A stretch of 64,000 bases of DNA from Ancylostoma caninum (GCA_037903475.1 JBAJFG010000186.1:496001-560000), one strand, 5' to 3'. Shown: positions 11,338-23,739, counted from the stretch's first letter. Notes: generated from the letters alone by a model not told the origin. Translations and numbers: made by a program.

Positions 11338-14300
11338 ATGTCGGAGGAATACGATACAGTCGCGCCTCCGGGTGCAAAAAGAATGAAAACGGATGAGTCT
11401 GTTGTGCAGAAACGAATTCTCTACGTGGTTCTGGAAGGCTGCAGTCTCGAGTCCGCCAAGGTTTGATTTTCGATTTTATTTCTTGGAGAATGTTTCTTTT
11501 TAATTCTCCATTCGCCTCCACTTTTTCTCTGCAAATTTTGCTTAGATTGGGAAGGAATACGTGATTCTGTGTAGCGACAAGCACGCGAATTTCCTACGGA
11601 AAAATAAGAAGGATCCTGCTGAATACCGTCCTGATATACTTCATCAGGTTGGTTTATTTTTTTTTAAATCCAGCTGTCACTGCTGCAGCTAACTATTCTT
11701 CTCAAAACAGAATTACTTTCCTCAGTATTTGCTTTCAGTGTCTACTGAACTTGTTAGACAGCCCGTTAAACCGGGCCGGTCGCTTGCAAGTTTTCTTTCG
11801 AACAAATAAGAACGTACTTGTGCAAGTTAGCCCTCAATGCCGTATTCCACGAACGTTTGATCGGTTTTGTGGGCTCATGGGTGAGAAGTTACGATGTTTT
11901 TCAAAAAATCTGACGGTGCTCACATCATCATGCTACGCTATTTTGTTATTGAAGGTTTAGTTTTACTTTCCATCAAAGCTGCCTGTATATTCAAATCTTT
12001 CCCTGTTGTTCTTATTTATCTGTTATAATGAATCTTTCTTTTAGTTTTTTTTTTGCACCAAATTTTGAAAATGAGATAGACTCGAAACAAAATGTATATT
12101 TTAGAACCTACTACTGAGTTTTTGTACAATTATTAAATGATTTTGACACATAGTCTGTTCATCTAGAGGGTGCACTCTACGTACCAGTAGCTCCGCAGAA
12201 AAGGTGGCATTGGAGAGAGGTGAAGAAGTTATCAGCTTCTGGGATCAATGAAATTGATTGTGGTGGGCGTATCACCTCGCTCCATCGAGGACGTAGTCGA
12301 GTGGCTGTGGAGTGCACCGTCCGAATGAAAAAAAAAACTATACAGAGGTACAGGAAACTTCAAATGTACGCAGACAAGGCTCGGGACCGCGGCGCGGCTC
12401 TCTTGGGCAGAGACACGGGCGCTCTGCATGCTGAGCGCCTGCGTCTCTGCCTAAGAGAGACGCGCCGCGGTCCCGAGCCTTGTCTGCGTACATTTGGAGC
12501 TTCCTGTATATTTTCATAGCGCTTTCCAAATTTCGCTGTACATGAAATTGTTTTGTTTGAATCTGTCATTTCAGTTCAGCTTCTTCACAAATTGGTTGTA
12601 CGTGCCGCTGACAGCTCGCAAAAACTGCTAACAGTGAGTGAACATTATTGTTAAAACGTTGTTTAAGCGCAGCTATCCTATAATGCTTGGAAAGTTTTTG
12701 TATTATGTGTTCAGTACAGCACTTGCAGTTGTTCCCGATTGAGGAAGGTAGATTTTAGAAAAAGCATCTCCCTTGCAAGATAAAATCAAATATTTCCTCA
12801 TGTTGGAGCAATCAGAGGGCAAAGTTTTGTGGGTCAGTTGTAGTGAAGTGTTATATTTCTTTGACGGTTTATGCTGGATACAACAAACCGATCGCTTCTT
12901 CCAACTTTTTCGTTCTTCAAGAGCTGGCGTGCCGTTGGGTTTTCAGTTGCGAAGTGAGTGCGTTGATGCAAGAAACTGGCTAGCGCTATCATCATGCAGT
13001 TGACTTTACCGAGTCAAATGATGAGCTGTTCAAAAGTGCCGTCTACGGGAAGTTTCGCTGAGTTAGGCTACAAATCTCTTGTTTACAGTATGGACGTACT
13101 TCCATCTATTAGGTTGTAACATAAGTTTCCGCTGTTTTGAAATTTTCAATGAAAAAAATATATAAAAAAATCATTTTATATGATACCAACCGAAGCATGG
13201 GCCACAACAGTCGCTGGTCTTTTGCTGTTTTTACAGCAGGAGCTCGGCTACCCTGCTTCAAAAATCCGTGGACTGCGAGACAAAGAACTGATCTGATAAT
13301 CTTGTGATCTGATAGCCGGCGCATGGTTAGAGCTAGACTCATGCTACATATTACCCAATTAAAAATTCCTCTGCTGAATCTTCGCCTTTCCAGGGAGTTC
13401 GACCAACAATAAAGGCGCCCTCTGCGGAATGGCAAAATGGTGTGATTTCCACAGAGCGAATGGAACTTGTCCCAGAATTCCACCGATTAGTGTCCACAAA
13501 CGGTTGATGTTTGTAGCCACAGTAGAGGAAATCCCACTTCAATTCGCTGTAACTCCAGAGAGAAAAACGGCATAATCAAAATTTCCGGTCACCAAGTTTC
13601 GTGCCTATGCCCGAGGCCGCTCGGAAATAAAACGGGGAGATTAAGTACCAGGTAGAATAAGAATGGCCTCGAGATTACTCAGATTTGGTTAGTCTCATGC
13701 AACGTTGTGGCAAAATTATTATCCGTGCAAATGCAGTTACAGAATTTGCATTCTTGAAGGGTTCACTCCAAACTTAATTACATTTCCAAAATAGGCCGCA
13801 AAAATAGGTCTCACATTCCAGAATGTTCGCGAGATCGTGCGCTTTGAAAAGGTATCCATACATGTTCCAAATCTAATCGGTATTCATTTATTAGAGGCCT
13901 CTGAAAATGCTTATGCGAAAACAGCGGGAACTTATGTTACAAGTTAATATTAGGTGTTAACATAAGTCCTAGCCCTTTTTTCAGTTGCGATTTTTCTTGA
14001 CACATTGTCATTTTTCCGTCACGTGCTTTATACATTCTGAAAGCGCTTTCCTTTCTCTACAATCGAATCAACACGCGTTCTCACAGAAATATTGAATTAC
14101 TTCATTTTTAGGCTTAATGAGAAACTCCCTAAACTGAGGAAAACACCATTTCCTCCTTGTATTCAACAGAGCCCTAAAAGCACCCGATACTGTTTGAGCG
14201 TGTAAGCTTTATAGAATATACTCGCGAAAGGGCATTACCAATCGAACTCTTGAAGGGGCTGTTTGGCGGTGTTGGCGAGGGTACGGTCCGAGGTTATTAT

Positions 14301-15815
14301 GGGCAAGATGAGTAGACCCTTACGATTGGATCCTTTCACCAGGATTTCCTCAGTTGTTTGGTAGCTTCGAGAAGTAGATGTTCATAGATGTTGAAGAAAA
14401 TCTGTTTGGTCGAAGTGGGTGGTGTCATTAGGACTAAACATGTCTTCTCTGCGCTAAAAATCGCTGATGACAAGTCATTTCAAACAAAACATCTTTTTCA
14501 TAATTAGTGGAAGTTGCTCGCCCAGTTTTGATAGTCTTTCGAGCTTTAATTGAATGGCAGGATAGGTAGTTGTCGGTTGCGTTAATTCTTATCTACTCAG
14601 TGCTCCACTTAGCAGGCTCAAAACTTGAGCGAGCTGTCGTCTTAGAAAACACTGTTTACATGGCCTTTGTAGAGGGAGATTAGCACTTACGAATCGTATA
14701 TGGCTTTTACCTAAACGTTAACAAATACGTGGAGAAAAGTGCATCCGAAAAAAAACCGCAAGGACTTATGTTAACACCTAATATTTACTTTTGTTCATCA
14801 GCCAGTTTCGCCGTCTCATGTATATATAGTTTCCAGTGGTATGGGCTTGTCATGCGCGTCACACCATATTACCCAGAAATTTTTGCGAGTGGAGCTGTTT
14901 GACGCGTTGCCATGATTGGGTGTGCAGCGACAAGTGGGCTGAGCATGGTCTGAGTTCAGTCCCTGAGGCACAGTATGTAGTTTTGATGGCACGCCTGCCG
15001 AAGGAGCTGCACATTTTCTTCGCACATCTGTTTACTTAGATGTCTGGGTAAGGAGCGCGGGCCACCGACTAAGATGCCCTTCAGTGGCACGTCTAGAGTC
15101 ATGAGAACTTGTCGTAGCCTCGACACAGATTTATTATCATATATGACGCTGCCAACTAATTTGTTCTAGTAAAAATGCAAAGTAGAGAATGAGTGGCCAC
15201 AATCCGAACGGCTCCAGTTATGCCACCATTTAATTTTCACTCTGCCATACCCCAAACGGTTCGGATTGTGACCACTCATCCTCTAATTTGCATTTTTACT
15301 AGAACAAATTAGTTGGCAGCATCATATTTGTCTTGGGTTGTTTTTCTAACTAATAATAAATATTAATAGAAATTGTGTATTCAAACATTGGAAATTGAAC
15401 TCTATTTATTTCGATTGCACTTTTATCTCTAGGTAATCAAAAATCCCGTCTCAAATCATTTGCCGGTAGGAAGTCGAAAAATGTTGATGTCATTTAACAC
15501 GGAGGAGCTAATACTACCGAACAAACTCGTGTCACCCAAAGAAGAAGCACCTCTTGTGGTTGCGATTGGAGGAATTGCTCGAGGAAAGGTGTGTTCACCC
15601 AAAACAACAGTCGTTGCAGCTGTTTACTATTTCCTGGGATCATTTTGAGCCAAGGAAAGGATCAAATGTGCAGAAAAATGCAGAACAAGGCATATTTTCA
15701 GATTGTCACTGATTACACCGACCAAGACGTGAAAATAAGCAATTACCCATTAAGTGCTGCGTTGACATGTGCGAAAGTTACGAGTGGAATAGAAGAAGTA
15801 TGGGGTATTGTGTGA
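11338..15815 (+). CDS. EMG1: EMG1/Nep1, 18S rRNA pseudouridine N1-methyltransferase
   Basis: Six exons join in frame: 11338-11460, 11546-11647, 11739-11880, 12575-12633, 15433-15588 and 15702-15815, giving 231 residues (human EMG1 has 244). All introns have GT/AG ends; the longest (12634-15432) is 2.8 kb. EMG1 is a SPOUT-fold enzyme that methylates a pseudouridine in 18S rRNA and assists 40S subunit assembly in the nucleolus. Family signatures are clear: an RPD motif with Asp71, matching human Asp86 (altered in Bowen-Conradi syndrome), DSPLNRAG at 82-89, IPRTFDRFCG at 111-120, and NYPLSAALTCAK at 208-219 near the C-terminus. Exon phases agree with the family alignment, so the gene appears intact. 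The start is the first ATG after a strong acceptor. Introns 3 and 4 hold at least four MITEs, none disturbing a splice site. Confidence 0.95.
12349..12508. mobile_element. Palindromic MITE, CTCCAAA.G family (copy C), in EMG1 intron 3
   Basis: TACAGGAAACTTCAAATGTA at the left is matched by an inverted copy at the right. The arms are about 75 bp and GC-rich (CTCGGGACCGCGGCGCGGCT). The transcript of intron 3 could fold into a long hairpin here. Confidence 0.8.
13109..13947. mobile_element. Mariner-type non-autonomous element (family A), in EMG1 intron 4
   Basis: It begins TTAGGTTGTAACATAAGTTT, ends with a slightly decayed inverted copy, and is flanked by TA on both sides (13107-13108 and 13948-13949). 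A second copy of the same length class lies at 36755-37736. No transposase is recognisable. Confidence 0.8.
13950..14781. mobile_element. Mariner-type non-autonomous element (family B), in EMG1 intron 4
   Basis: The ends are TTAGGTGTTAACATAAGTCC and its reverse complement, flanked by TA at 13948-13949 and 14782-14783. It begins directly after family A, sharing the TA between them. The terminal repeats resemble family A, so they probably used related transposases. Confidence 0.8.
15141..15326. mobile_element. Palindromic MITE, in EMG1 intron 4
   Basis: About 65-bp arms: GCTGCCAACTAATTTGTTCT on the left is mirrored by AGAACAAATTAGTTGGCAGC on the right, and the arms extend inwards to CCGAACGG. 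It ends about 105 bases upstream of the exon 5 acceptor. Confidence 0.8.
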
Positions 15816-16210
15816 ATCACCAGATTGTTTGATTTTAATGTTATGCTGAAAGTTAGGATTTTATTTGTAATTGTTATTCTTTTAGATTGTTATAATTGTT
15901 GATTTTGAAGTTGTCGTTGGATAGTTTCTGCAGTTCTATTCGAAAGTTTGAATGTTGTTTCTTTTTAGCTTCAGTAACTTAGCTGTACATAATTGTTAAT
16001 TTGTATCTGACAGTGAATTCGGAAATTTACTGACATTTCTTGTTCAAAAATAATGTGTTACCATTGAATACCTGGGACTGAAATGTGTTGATGCCAATTT
16101 GATTGTTGCTTCCAATTATTCGCAACATGATTTTTGCTGCTACTACTATTATACATATTTGGAATAGTTATATAGCGGAGATACTGTCGGGAGACCTGCC
16201 TAACTGCCTA
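15816..16210 (+). other. EMG1 3' flank
   Basis: T-rich sequence after the EMG1 stop. It presumably holds the 3' UTR; no canonical AATAAA is obvious in the first 200 bases. Confidence 0.35.
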
Positions 16211-16454
16211 AGAGTATCCCCAGACCTCGCCAGTTCAAAATGAATAGAAATGAACAGCTAAACGGAGCTCATCGCTCGTACTCTCGAAGACGTGCCCAAA
16301 ATGAACTGGCGATGTGATTGATAGCAACAGTGGAAACGATGCCTATCGATCGCCACGCCCCGCTTATTATCATCGCTCTTACGTCTTTGGTTTCCTCATT
16401 CGTTTTATCCATGTGGCGATCGCCACGATTGCTGGCGAAGTCTGGGGATACTCT
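16211..16454. mobile_element. 244-bp MITE with AGAGTATCCCCAGAC ends
   Basis: The first 23 bases (16211-16233) match 16432-16454 in inverted form with one difference. The interior has a palindrome centred on GGCGATCGCCAC. No coding capacity. Confidence 0.75.
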
Positions 16455-16549
16455 AACAGCGCATTGTATTTTCCAGCTACATAATTCTGCTGCTTCATAC
16501 TAGATGCGTGCGTTTGACGCGCGTGCGTCTACGGTCTTTGTAGAAAAGG

Positions 16550-16797
16550 TATAATCTGTCCGAAACGACAAGTCCGCCCACGCACGCGGGGAACGAGAGG
16601 CGGCGCGGCTGGGACGGATGCTGTTGGCTGCCACGTCGTCCACGTCACAGCCAAATCATCAGTCGATACCATGAAGATAACGATGAAATGTGATACGTAG
16701 ATTAGAGGTGATGACGTGGAGTGCTGGCAAACGTGGCAGCTTCTTCGTGGCGGCGATCCCCGCGTGCGTGGGCGGACTCGTCGTTTCGGACAGCCTA
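16550..16797. mobile_element. MITE of the GTCTGTCCGAAAC family (copy 1)
   Basis: Terminal inverted repeats of roughly 45 bp contain CTGTCCGAAACGACAAGTCC and a GC-rich CCCACGCACGCGGGG run. The interior CACAGCCAAATCAT and ATGAAGATAACGATGAAA are shared by all five copies in the window. Confidence 0.85.
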
Positions 16798-17032
16798 TAT
16801 AGTCTGTCCGAGGCGACGAGTCCGCCCACGAAGGCGGGGATCGAGAAGCTGCCACGTTTGCCAGCGCTCCACGTCATCATTCCTGATCTGCGTATCACGT
16901 TTCACTGTTATCTTCATGGTATTGACCAATGATTTGGCTGTGACATGGACGACGTGGCAGCCAACAGCATCCGTCCCACCCGCCTTTCGATCCCCGCGTG
17001 CGTGGGCGGACTCATCGTTTCGGACAGACTAT
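16798..17032. mobile_element. MITE of the GTCTGTCCGAAAC family (copy 2, reversed)
   Basis: It begins at the TATA that ends copy 1 and is in the opposite orientation relative to the shared interior, so it is a separate insertion beside copy 1. Confidence 0.85.
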
Positions 17033-17477
17033 GACAGACAGGATTGCGCGTGCACTTTCATAGCGTCACCGCAGCGGAATCGTAGCGGGATCTACTCGAC
17101 CATTACATTTGGGGCATGCTCCCTCCGCATCCATCGTTCAGGTCCTACTATAAGGCATTTGTCACAGAGTAAACATCGGTGCAATTGCGGACCCAGTACA
17201 AAGGCTACGTGCGAATTGCTGGAACCTTCGCTCTCACATATTCTTTCAACTGGAATTTGATCTACTGGGATGGATCAGATCGTGGCGATGTTTACTCCAA
17301 GGTGAACGCCCTGTACGTTTCTGCAGTCAGGGAATGCGTCTTATTTTTGGAGTATTGCATATGGCGGGTCGCGTCACTGACCCAGCTCAGATGCATGCGT
17401 TCATGGTCGTGCGGCGGCTGCACGTTCTTCTCATTGATGATACACATGCATGCATGTGTATCATCATCCCTGCAGGG
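17033..17477. other. Spacer with a short perfect hairpin
   Basis: Non-genic. TGATACACATGCATG and its inverted continuation (about 17436-17466) form a palindrome. Otherwise nothing is recognised. Confidence 0.4.
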
Positions 17478-18185
17478 AACGTAAGTCACGATTGCACCTT
17501 TACGTGGCCTGGAGCGTGGCGCGGCTGGGCGCTGTGGATGTCTGAAGTAGGGACTATTCCTACATATTTAATTCGGCTCTTTGGCAAAAAGGCAAGGCTG
17601 GCGATGATCATTGGGACCTATTTACTCACGAATGCTGCGGTCCTTTAAACAATGTGTTGAGGAAGAGCTCGAAATAGCTTGCTGGTTCGGTTAATCAACT
17701 TTCCGCTTCCTCTGTCGGTGTTCCATTATTCTGTCAGGGTTCTATTTTTGTCTTTATCGCATTGCGGGCATTCCGGCCAAGTACGGGACTGAACTTGACT
17801 ATGCTGAAATCTCAAATCTGTGCTGAAAATCCTTGCACAAATTAGCAAATGCAAACCAAGTTGGAATGCCTACAGTGTGATAAAGATAAGACTAGAACAC
17901 TGACAGGAAAATAGAGCACTGATTGGGGACGGAAAGTTGTCTAACCAAACCAGTAATCTATTCCATACTCCTCCTAAACACATTGTTTGAAGGGCCGCAG
18001 CGTTCGTGAGTAGTTGGGTCCAGCAATGAATGCCGTCAGCCTTGGCATTTTGGCAAGGAGCCGGATTAAATATGTAGAAATAGTCTCTACTGATGTCTGA
18101 TGCTGCCTTGCCAGCGCTACGTCAGTGCCGCGGCGTTCCAGGCCGTGCAATCGAAAATGCAATCGTGATTGACGCTTCCTGTAAA
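17478..18185. repeat. Foldback with about 220-bp arms
   Basis: 17478-17690 aligns with the reverse complement of 17965-18185 (shared blocks GTCACGATTGCA, CTACATATTTAAT, AACAATGTGTT). The arms have diverged by substitutions and small indels. The central loop of about 270 bp is unremarkable. Confidence 0.7.
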
Positions 18186-19249
18186 GGCATGCCGCATAGA
18201 CGCGTCAGTTGACCAGTCTTTGTGGAAAACCCTTCGCAAGTGGATGGGCGCATCTAACTAAATCTAACCACAGTATAGACTGCACATAGCATACTTGAGT
18301 AGTTGTAGTAGTATAGCAGTTCTACCATTTCATGACTTCTAGCTGCGGAATGCAAAAGAACAATATTCACTACTATCCGTGAGTACTAGGTGGTACTCAC
18401 TCCTGTTACTGAAGGTATATACAGTCAGTTTCAATTCGATGATAATTACATATTACCTGTTTTCTCTTTTCCCTCTATGCACACTCTTTCGTGCTCTTTC
18501 CTGTGGCGTTTCTCCAGCGTTCTTCCCCAGTGAGACGGATTATATGACTAGTGGCCCCGTAAGCCACGTTATTGTGCTACTTTCCGTAGTGTGACAGTAT
18601 TGACCCGTTGTGGTTTTTCGTGCGCGCCAACAGGTTGTGTGAGATTCACACCCTCAACTCGAGCTACACTATCTCACAACTGTATATGTATATCTACATA
18701 TAAAATTATTCAGTCGAAAAAGAGCACATAGCGTAGCGAATGAGAGAAGAGAACTCACAGAATCCGTGAATCAATTTGTTTTGTTGTTTCTATCTCTGTC
18801 TTTCGCGAGCAGCGAGCACACCAAGGACAGCGTGAAATACAGAACACAACTGCTTTTGTATTGTACAAACCACTCGGTCAATAACTCAGTAAGCCAATCA
18901 TACAAACACACCCTCAGCATCACCACTGTATGTGACTATCCCATCCTTCTAGTTCAAACCAAACTCATTCTATAAAACTTCATACTTTCCCAAAGTTTTG
19001 AACAAAAACTGAAAACAAATTATTGTGAAAAGAGAATAAGCATCCCGATCGCTTATTTCCACCAACCTTCTTCGTCATTACTCACCGATATTCACCGACA
19101 CGACGTGGCTCATTTATACTAAACCAAAAAAGTTCTAAGTGATGATTAAGAAGGTGATCAATACTCAAATCCACGTGGCCTAGGGAAGGGAGATGATCAA
19201 CAGGGTTGATGGTATAAATGAGTAGGAGCATAAGTTATTGGTTATTTTT
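18186..19249. other. Non-genic spacer
   Basis: No exon, RNA gene or repeat partner recognised. Mixed AT-rich sequence. Confidence 0.4.
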
Positions 19250-20382
19250 CGCTTAAGCTCAGGAAACGAAGATGCTTCATGAGATTGGTGGGATACTTGG
19301 GGAGGCGATCCACGGTGTTGGCGGAATACATGGGATGGGTGCGTAAATTATTGCTTAGGCTTTTGCCTGAGCTTCTGGAACGGAATGTAATCCACTGGTT
19401 GGGGGATACATGAGGTGGGTGCGCAAGTTATTTTCTAGACTTTTGTCTGAGTTTCTAGTAAGGGAGGTTGTCCACAGAGTTGACGAGATACGGACTTTTG
19501 CCTGAGTTTCTAGTAGTGGAGGTGGTCCACGGGGTTGGCGAGAAACATTGGGTGGGTGCGCAATTTATTGTCCAGGCTTTTGTTTGAGTTTCTGGAAAGG
19601 GAGGTAATCCACGGGCTTGGAGGGATACATGAGGTGGGTGCGCAAGTTACTTTCTAGACTATTGTCTGAGTTTCTTGGAAGGGAGGCAATCCACGGGGTT
19701 GGCGGGATACATGGGGTGGGTGCGTAAGTTATTTTGTAGACTTTTGCCTGAGTTTCTAGTAGTGGAGGTGGTCCACGGGGTTGGCGAGAAACATTGGGTG
19801 GGAGAGCAGATTATTTTCTAGACTTTTGCCTGAGTTTCTTGGAAGGGAGGCACTCCACGGGGTTGGCGGGGTACATGGGGTGGGTGCGTAAATTATTGTC
19901 TAGGCTTTTGCCTGAGTTTCTAGTAAGGGAGTTGGTCCACAGGGTTGACGAGATACATGAGGTGGGTGCGCAAGTTATTTTCTAGACTTTTGCCCGAGTT
20001 TCTTGGAAGGGAGGCAACCCACGGGGTTGGCGGGATACATGGGGTGGGTGCGTAAATTATTGTCTAGGCTTTTGCCTGAGTTTCTAGTAAGGGAGTTGGT
20101 CCACAGGGTTGACGAGATACATGAGGTGGGTGCGCAATTTATTGTCCAGGCTTTTGTTTGAGTTTCTAGTAAGGGAGGTTTCTAGTAAGGGAGGTGGTCC
20201 ACGGGGTTGGCGATAAACATTGGGTGGGTGCGCAAGTTACTGTCCAGGTTGATGCCTAAGCTTCTGGAAAGGGGGGTAATCTACGGGGTTGCTGAGATAC
20301 ATGAGGTGGATGCGCAAGTTATTTTCTAGACTTTTGCCTGAGTTTCTTGGAAGGGAGGCAATCCATGGGGTTGGCGGGATAT

Positions 20383-20923
20383 AGGGTTATCAAAAAGTTT
20401 CCGGCCTAGAGTACTTCCAAAAGATCTACAGCGAGCAAATTTTGTTGTAGTAAAATACAGGTCCCTCGAACACTAATACACTTTTCATGGCTCGATTTGA
20501 ATTTTTTCAAACCGTTCAAGGAGCTGCTTTCCTCATTTGACTCAGAGTATCTTTCAACAGCCGACTCTTTGACGTTTTCGACATCCAGTCCCATCGTGCG
20601 AAGATGCTGTTTCAAATTTCCAGACAGAAAATAGTTGCTGGGTGCAAGTTCCAAACTATAGGACATGTGATTCAGTAATTCGAATCCACGTTCTCGTGTG
20701 GCAGCAAGCGCAACTCTAAATCTGTGGACGGGTGCGCTGTCGAAAAGCATGTGAAACCCACTATGGTTAGGTTAGAAAAAAGGGCCATTATTATTGAATG
20801 AGTCAGCTTAAGAGCATGAAACTTGGCATGGTGGATTTGAAGATTTTAGGCTACATGATCGCACTCAAAGTTTTGAGAAAAAAGGATGGAACAGGTTGAG
20901 GCCGGAAACTTTTTGATACCCCT
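20383..20923 (-). mobile_element. Internally deleted mariner inserted in the 82-bp minisatellite
   Basis: The ends are AGGGTTATCAAAAAGTTTCC (left) and an inverted AGGGGTATCAAAAAGTTTCC (right), with TA on each side. At 541 bp it is well short of a typical 1.3-kb mariner. The satellite phrase resumes directly after the right end, so the insertion postdates the array. Confidence 0.88.
20406..20750 (-). pseudogene. Mariner transposase C-terminal fragment
   Basis: A 114-residue minus-strand frame shows the mariner order: a degraded D-N-A-P-V-H-like segment (FDSAPVHRFRVA), then NHMSYSLELAPSNYFLSGNL, equivalent to the family's HPPYSPDLAPSDYFLF segment, then a helix-rich tail. The third catalytic Asp position reads Asn (APSN in place of APSD) and the first catalytic region is deleted, so it cannot be active. 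Confidence 0.85.
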
Positions 20924-21519
20924 ATACATGGGGGGTGCGTAAATTATTGTCTAGGCTTTTGCCTGAGTTTCTTGGAAGGGGGGCAATCCACGGGGTTGGC
21001 GAGATACATGGGGTGGGTGCGTAGATTATTGTCTAGGCTTTTGCCCGAGTTTCTGGAAAGGGAAGTGGTCCACGGGGTTGGCGGTATACATGAGGTGGGT
21101 GCGCAATTTATTGTCCAGGCTTTTGTTTGAGTTTCTAGTAAGGGAGGTGGTCCACGGGGTTGATGAGACACATTAGGTGGGTGCGCAAGTTATTGTCTAG
21201 GCTTTTGCGCGAGATAGTAACCCCGTGAGTTCCTTGGCTCAAAGTTTCACCGCATTCTATCAGTGTTGGTATTAGAGTTCGAGTAGAGTGTCTGCAAACA
21301 AACCTAATTAAGCACTTCATTCAGTCTCAACACCTGTCTGAATAGAACTAATCCTTAGATTTTGAGAAACTCAAACTGAACAGTGGCAAACAGCTTGTCG
21401 AGGAGTCACAAAATGCCAAAATTGACTGATTGAAATTTTTGAAGACCACGACCTTCTTTTTGTTGACGACCAATGAACACGTGTTGCCTTTTGCCTGAAG
21501 CCAACGCCGCTTTACCACT

Positions 21520-23475
21520 GAGCCAGCCAGCCGGACTCACGGGAAAATCCCGGCCAACAGACCTCGCCAATTCACTACTGGCCCAGTTGGACTCAAGGAA
21601 AAGTTCCGACCAATGGACCAGTGCGCCCCTTTACCTAAAACCAGCGCTACTTTACCACTAGCCCAGTCAAACCCAAGGGAAAATACCGCGCAGTGGACAA
21701 GTGTGCCCCTTCATCTGACACCGGCGCGACACGTGTGTCCCTTTACCTGAGACGGGCGCAACTTTGCTGCTGACAGCGTCGCAGTCAAAGGAAAATCCTG
21801 ACCAGCGGACCCGTGTGCCCCTTACCAGAGACCGGCGCCTGTTTACCATTGGCCCAGTCGAACCCAAGGGAAGTGCTGACCAAAGACCCGTGTGTCCCTT
21901 TACCAGAGACCAGCACCTATTTACCACTGACGGGAAAATTCTGACCAACGACCCATGTGCCCCTGTTTACCATTGGCCCAGTCGAACCCAAGGGAAAATC
22001 CTGAAATCCCTTGTGCCCCTTTGCCTGAGACCAGCAACTGTTTACCACTGGCCCAGTGGAACCCAAGGGAAAGTCCTGACCAATGGACCCGTGTGTCCCT
22101 TTACCAGAGAAAAGCACCTATTTACCACTGACGGGAAAATTCTGACCAACAGACCCATGTGTCCCTTTACCAGAGACCAGCACCTGTTTATCACCGGCCC
22201 AGTGGAACCCAAGGGAAAGTCCTGACCAACGGACCCGTGTGCCCCTTTACCTGAGACCAGCAACTGTTTACCACTGGCCCAGTGGAACCCAAGGGAAAGT
22301 CCTGACCAACGGACCCGTGTGCCCCTTTAACTGAGACCGGCGCCTGTTTACCATTGGCCCAGTCGAACCCAAGGGAAGTGCTGACCAAAGACCCGTGTGC
22401 CCCTTTATCAGAGTCCAGCACCTGTTTACCACTGGCGGGAAAATTCTGACCAACAGACCCATGTGTCCCTTTACCAGAGACCAGCACCTGTTTACCGCTG
22501 ACGGGAAAATTCTGACCAACGACCCATGTGCCCCTGTTTACCATTGGCCCAGTCGAAGCCAAAGGAAAGTGCTGACCAACGGACCCGTGTGACCCTTTAC
22601 CAGATTCCAGCACCTGTTTACCACTGGCGGGAAAATTCTGACCAACAGACCCATGTGTCCCTTTACCAGAGACCAGCACCTGTTTATCACTGGCCCAGTG
22701 GAATCCAAGGGAAAGTCCTGACCAACGGACCCGTGTGCCCCTTTACCTGAGACCAGCAACTGTTTACCACTGGCCCAGTGGACCACTGGCGGGAAAATTC
22801 TGACCAACAGACCCATGTGTCCCTTTACCAGAGACCAGCACCTATTTACCGCTGACGGAAAAATTCTGACCAACGACCCATGTGCCCCTGTTTACCATTG
22901 GCCCAGTCGAAGCCAAGGGAAAGTGCTGACCAACGGACCCGTGTGACCCTTTACCAGATTCCAGCACCTGTTTACCACTGGCGGGAAAATTCTGACCAAC
23001 AGACCCATGTGTCCCTTTACCAGAGACCAGCAACTGTTTACCACTGGCCCAGTGGAACCCAAGGGAAAGAGACCAGCACCTGTTTACCACTGGCGGGAAA
23101 ATTCTGACCAACGGACCCGTGCTCCTTCACCTGAGACCAGCAACTGTTTACCACTGGCCCAATGGAACCCAAGGCAAAGTCCTGAGCAAAGGACCCGTGT
23201 GCCCCTTTACCTGAGACCGGCGCCTGTTTACCATTGGCCCAGTCGAACCCAAGGGAAGTGCTCACCAAAGACCCGTGTGCCCCTTTACCAGAGTCCAGCA
23301 CCTGTTTACCACTGACGGGAAAATTCTGACCAACGGACCCGTGTGCCCCTTTACCTGAGACCAGCACTGTTTACCACTGGCGGGAAAATCCCGACCAATG
23401 GACCCGTGTGCCTCTTTACCTGAGACCGGCGCATGTTTACCACTGGCCCAGTCAAAATCAAGGAAAAACCCCAAC
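21520..23475. repeat. Minisatellite with two unit types (about 66 and about 81 bp)
   Basis: Recurring phrases are GACCCGTGTGCCCCTTTACC, GAGACCAGCACCTGTTTACC and CACTGGCCCAGTGGAACCCA or, in the shorter unit, CACTGGCGGGAAAATTCTGA. The long and short units are interspersed rather than separated. Long open frames across it on both strands are a by-product of the repetition. Confidence 0.9.
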
Positions 23476-23739
23476 GGATGGGAACAGCGCTACCACTTCG
23501 TTTCAAAACCATGTCAGGAAACAAAGCCATGTGCTAGGATTTTGTTGTAACGTTAATCGACATTATTAGGATTATTGGGCTCCAAATCGGATTTGCAGGG
23601 AGCCCCTTCACCCCTGAGAATGGCTTGCTGGATTAAAAAAATCTTATATCTGTTTGATTCTTTGAATCCAGTTGTTTAGTTTCACCATTATTTTTTGAAT
23701 TTTTATTACTAGACTGTGTACCCGGCTTTGCTCGGGTCC

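Larger units (their letters stand above)
19250..21215. repeat. Minisatellite, about 82-bp unit, about 17 copies
   Basis: The phrase GGTGGGTGCGCAAGTTATT recurs about every 82 bases together with CTTTTGCCTGAGTTTCT and GGTCCACGGGGTTGGCG. Adjacent spacings at 19881, 19963, 20045 and 20127 are exactly 82. Units vary in a few positions. The array is split by a mariner insertion at 20383-20923. Confidence 0.92.

Noticed and set aside
16550..16600. GTCCGAAACGACGAGTCC in the MITE ends resembles hammerhead ribozyme words (GAAAC, GAnGAGTCC).
   Set aside because: The conserved boxes are adjacent and in an order that leaves no room for the required stems in any of the three hammerhead topologies.
16721..17260. 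A 179-codon plus-strand open frame.
   Set aside because: It reads through the second GTCTGTCCGAAAC MITE, and similar peptides appear wherever that MITE lies.
21764..23474. Many open frames with repeated PFTRDQHLF- or GKGTHGSVGQ-type peptides on both strands.
   Set aside because: Products of the 66/81-bp minisatellite; open on both strands with no flanking gene structure.
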